NCBI GenBank assembly: GCA_035578905.1
Contig: JAQJVL010000249.1
Location: 1,119,499 to 1,183,498, forward strand
Direction of reading: 5' to 3'
From: Stictocephala bisonia
Taxonomy: Eukaryota; Arthropoda; Insecta; Hemiptera; Membracidae
DNA length: 64,000 nucleotides
The position numbers and the translations under genes were made by a program. The notes under the pieces were generated by a model that did no database searches, was not told where the DNA came from, and worked only from the letters and a program-made list of their open reading frames with translations. Below are positions 60,887-64,000 of the stretch, in pieces; positions within the stretch are counted from its first letter, which is position 1; the number at the start of each line of letters is the position of its first letter.

Positions 60887-62215
60887 ATGGTAACTACTGT
60901 TAATACTACCCATGTATTGTGGAATGCTGAAGATGAACTTGATGGAGGGGAAGTATCATTGTGCTTAGCTCCTCCTGAGAGCTCAGTGCTCACAGATGAC
61001 AATTCAAGGGATGAAGATTCCGACTGCTGGGTCGATAACCTTTCTGGGAAGTAACTTTCAGCTAATGCTCAGATTATATTTGTGAATAATAATGAATAAG
61101 TGGTAGAAACTTAGCTGCTAATGATAAATTTGATTTAGATTATCAGATAGATATCAGAAGTGAATCAAGCTGTAAAGTACTCACTCGGGGTTTATCCACT
61201 GATGAGTGAAATAGTCATGAATTAAACCAAAAGAGGATACTGTGAACATAAAATATACCAAGAAGACGGTATACTGATCTGCAGATGTCATGACAATGGT
61301 GTTGTATCCGTTGCTTCTAACTCTTATGGCATCATTCAAGTCACCAAAGTAAGCGGTTCTCCCAAGCCCAGATAAAACATGTTCTTTATAGATCAGGTGG
61401 CTTTTGTTTATGGTGCGAGGAATCATTAGTTTTGAGAAACATAATGACAGGTTGGGTGGAACATAAAGAATGTGAGGGAGACAAAGGTAGTTAGACATTT
61501 GCCATCATTACGTGAAAATTAACAATCACGACGTTTCGATTTGGTAAAACCCAAACCTTTTTCAAGTGCTAAAAACTAACTTAAATCTACACAACCATGT
61601 TATAAAACTACGTTCTTAAACTAATAAACTTATCTACTTTAATAATTATCTACATTTTAACCTAGATCCTAGAGTGGGGTACAACAAAATGAACTTCTAC
61701 TAAATATAAAAAAATATTAACAGGGTTAAATTAATATAACCAATTAGGCGCTGTCAAGGTCACGATATCAACAAAAATGTCAAAACACAATTAAAATTAA
61801 TATTCAAATCAGACTGAAATAAGAATAAGGTAAAGAATGTATGGCTAATCATTACATTAGTTAGCGAGGCAAGAAGTGGTATTGGCCGATGTTCACAATG
61901 TATGGCAATAGCAAAGAATTTGTGGAAACCTGCAGCCACAAATCGACTTTCGAAGGGAACTTGTTATGACATACATCATAAGATATGAAGAAAAAAGCAA
62001 AGGTCCTGAAAGACCTGTTACATGTAAAAGCTCTCTTTCCGACAGACGATATCAGATGAGCTAGGGTATGATGGCATGGCTCATCTGGTTTTCAGTATTC
62101 CAAATGAAAAAAGGAGAAGTTATGCAAGGAGAAGATGTGCTTCTGTGGAACGAAAAAAATTGCATAAAATGTAATGTACAATTTGCTTTGAATGCTTTTC
62201 AATTTTCCAATGGTG
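60887..62215 (+). pseudogene. PiggyBac-type transposase relic, internally deleted and interrupted
   Basis: Three pieces in order on the plus strand. The N-terminal acidic piece (60887-61085) has PPESSVLTDDNSRDEDSD and NLSGK, then a TAA where a Gln codon is expected, then LSANAQIIF. The C-terminal half begins at about 61229: KRGYCEHKIYQEDG, CHDNGVVSVASNSYG, and SFEKHNDRLGG (about 61437-61470), corresponding to the conserved MGGVD region but with the V-D lost. After a 336-bp insertion it resumes with RGKKWYWPMFT (61865-61897), then DFRRELVMTYIIRYEEK and CIKCNVQFALNAF, the C-terminal Cys-containing end. The catalytic Asp-containing core between the first two pieces is deleted. Family assignment is by several ordered motifs. 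Confidence 0.8.
61512..61847. mobile_element. 336-bp insertion in the piggyBac relic, 8-bp flanking repeat
   Basis: Flanked by atcattac at 61504-61511 and 61848-61855. Without the insert and one repeat, the piggyBac frame reads on as CHHYIS, a stop codon, then RGKKWYW, so the insertion boundaries are well supported. The insert starts gtgaaaattaacaatcacga and includes cgacgtttcgatttgg...cctttttcaag, an arrangement often seen in retroelement ends such as Penelope-like ones. No clear terminal inverted repeat. An 8-bp duplication would also fit a hAT-type MITE. Confidence 0.65.
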
Positions 62216-63246
62216 ACTTATTTAATAAGAAAGCTACAATATAATACACACATGCATAAAACTGTACTGTACTGTACAGTTTAATACAGTATAATTAATG
62301 TGCTTTATAAGAAATGAACTTTAGATAAAAAAAAAAAAAAAAAAAAATTGGAATAAAACGGAAGTTTATCTACATGGGAATAGTTACAATCTAACACTTT
62401 TACAAAGTATATCGGCATTACCAATGATTTTTAAAACGTGTATCCATTAGGGTTTGTTGAAATATGGTTTCAAAATAAAAAAATAAATAAAATTAAAGGC
62501 ATGACTTCGAATAAAAATGTTTTTTGAAAAAATATTAAAGCAATAGTTCAATTAAAAATAAGTAATGTGAAACCTAACATTAAATTTCGGAAGAAGACAG
62601 TAACTGACTATGGGTTACTGTTATTACTTGCATTTACCGTAGTTATTACTGATAATACAACGGTGCCTGCAGTTTGTTCCTTGGCACATTGACCATGGAT
62701 GTTAACGACAGAGGCAGACGACCTTTGGACACAACATATCTGCCTCTGTCCATCGGAACACTAAAAACTCAAATAAATTACGTTCAGTTCAGAAATTGAC
62801 TTTGAAACTTGTATTTGTAAATGCAAGTTAATATTTAATATTATTACTAAAAACCTATATTGCATTTATAGTTTTTTTTTTTTTTTTAGTCGTTGTGCTA
62901 TTTGCATTATTCAGTATTATTGAAATTGATATTAATTTCTATAGGCATTTTAGATGGTGTGAAGTATGACTATAGAATTAAAATAAAGGTAAACCTTACC
63001 GTATGTTTATGGATGTTATAAGACATTATTAAGCTTCTTTGAATGTACTAAATGGTTATATTTTAAGATCAAAACATTTAGAGCATTTTTTTAGTTACAA
63101 GTACAATATTGAACCATCTAACCTTATAACCCCAATATTTGTCATAAGTCATTCGTTTTAACAAATTATTATACTGGAAAAGATGTTTCTTTGATCAGTT
63201 TAAATACTCTTGTTTAAAAACTTACTGTGTGGTTATTCATTTTATT
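62216..63246. other. AT-rich non-coding DNA
   Basis: No gene. A-run near 62329-62347 and T-run near 62873-62888. A short GC-richer piece near 62660-62760 is unassigned. Confidence 0.5.
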
Positions 63247-64000
63247 TGTACGAACGGGCCAGTGGGTCAATACATATACGTGTATGAGTGGCCCAGTGGG
63301 TCAATACCACTGTACGAGTTTGAATGGGCCGGTGGGTCAATACCACTGTACGAGTTTGAATGGGCCGGTGGGTCATTACCACTGTACGTGTTGAATGGGC
63401 CAGTGGGTCAATACCACTGTACGTGTTGAATGGGTCAGTGGACCAATACAACTGTACGTGTGTGAATGGGTCAGTGGGTCAATACCACTATACGTGTATG
63501 AGTAGCCCAGTGGGTCAATACCACTGTATGAGTTTGCATGGGCCGGTGGGTCAATACCACTGTACGTGTTGAATGGGCCAGTGGGTCAATACCACTGTAC
63601 GTGTTGAATGGGTCAGTGGACCAATACTACTGTACGTGTGTGAATGGGTCAGTGGGTCAATACCACTATACGTGTATGAGTGGCTCAGTGGGTCAATACC
63701 ACTGTACGAGTTTGCATGGGCCGGTGGGTCAATACCACTGTACGTGTTGCATGGGCCAGTGGGTCAATATCACTGTACGTGTATGAGTAGCCCAGTGGGT
63801 CAATACCACTGTACGAGTTTGCATGGGCCGGTGGGTCAATACCACTGTACGTGTTGAATGGGCCAGTGGGTCAATACCACTGTACGTGTTGAATGGGTCA
63901 GTGGACCAATACCACTGTACGTGTGTGAATGGGTCAGTGGGTCAATACCACTATACGTGTATGAGTGGCCCAGTGGGTCAATACCACTGTACGAGTTTGA
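63247..64000. repeat. 36-bp minisatellite array D (about 21 units, runs off the window)
   Basis: Units are 35-36 bp: gggccagtgggtcaatacca then ctgtacgtgttgaat, and relatives. Ordered five-unit blocks of 178 bp recur (starts near 63352 and 63530; partial copy from about 63815), distinguishable by gagtttg, tggaccaata and actatacg variants. Clearly related to the arrays at 16.7-21.1 kb (cgtgtatgggtgg; atcattaccactgt). Confidence 0.95.

Overview
This is a eukaryotic, AT-rich, repeat-dominated window with no bacterial-style gene organisation. The transposon families present (CR1/L2- or Jockey-like LINEs with an SGNH-esterase ORF1, a DUF4817-type Tc1/mariner relative, a pogo/Tigger-type element, a piggyBac relic and tRNA-Gln-derived SINE-like copies) point to an arthropod, most likely an insect and possibly hemipteran. 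The species cannot be fixed from the sequence. No intact host protein-coding gene was found. The only host-like coding traces are a possible M14 carboxypeptidase propeptide exon (about 53.64-53.94 kb) and an unidentified exon-like stretch at 12.81-13.02 kb.

The main content is tandem repeats. About 20 arrays with unit lengths of 36, 39, 47, 49, 55, 59, 63, 67, 69, 72, 86, 90, 92, 100 and 108 bp cover roughly 18-19 kb (nearly 30%). Many units are multiples of three without stop codons, so the longest open frames in the window (up to 644 codons) are by-products of repetition and are not annotated as genes. One 36-bp minisatellite family recurs at about 16.7-19.7, 20.0-21.1, 59.7-60.0 and 63.2-64.0 kb, with a related 63-bp form at 27.8-28.0 kb in the opposite orientation.

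Layout. 0-5.7 kb: unique AT-rich DNA, a pogo-like transposase tail on the minus strand, two diverged arrays. 5.7-9.2 kb: 92-, 55- and 90-bp arrays, the 55-bp array being interrupted by a minus-strand LINE fragment. 10.0-14.7 kb: a ~700-bp imperfect inverted repeat enclosing a 7 x 108-bp array. 16.7-21.1 kb: two large 36-bp arrays. 23.1-24.6 kb: a decayed LINE reverse transcriptase. 25.3-27.7 kb: a 47-bp array split by a 1.58-kb long-TIR element with a TA duplication. 27.8-33 kb: 63-, 86- and 72-bp arrays and two tRNA-Gln-derived copies in opposite orientation. 33.4-34.1 kb: a 49-bp array, an assembly gap and a duplicated flank. 34.8-38.2 kb: a pogo-type element whose interior is almost entirely two GC-rich arrays. 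39.9-42.4 kb: a 2.49-kb DUF4817-type transposon with ~500-bp TIRs and a broken transposase. 46.3-48.8 kb: a 42-copy 59-bp array. 49.4-53.5 kb: two LINE fragments, one encoding an SGNH-type ORF1 plus endonuclease. 56.6-57.9 kb: a 39-bp array. 60.9-62.2 kb: a piggyBac relic interrupted by a 336-bp insertion with an 8-bp duplication. 63.2 kb to the end: a further 36-bp array running off the window.

The recurring theme is physical entanglement of mobile elements and satellites: elements inserted in arrays, and arrays expanded inside element termini. All transposase and reverse transcriptase genes seen are broken. I found no convincing new functional system; the most unusual objects are the array-filled pogo element, the array enclosed by long inverted arms, and the dispersed 36-bp superfamily.
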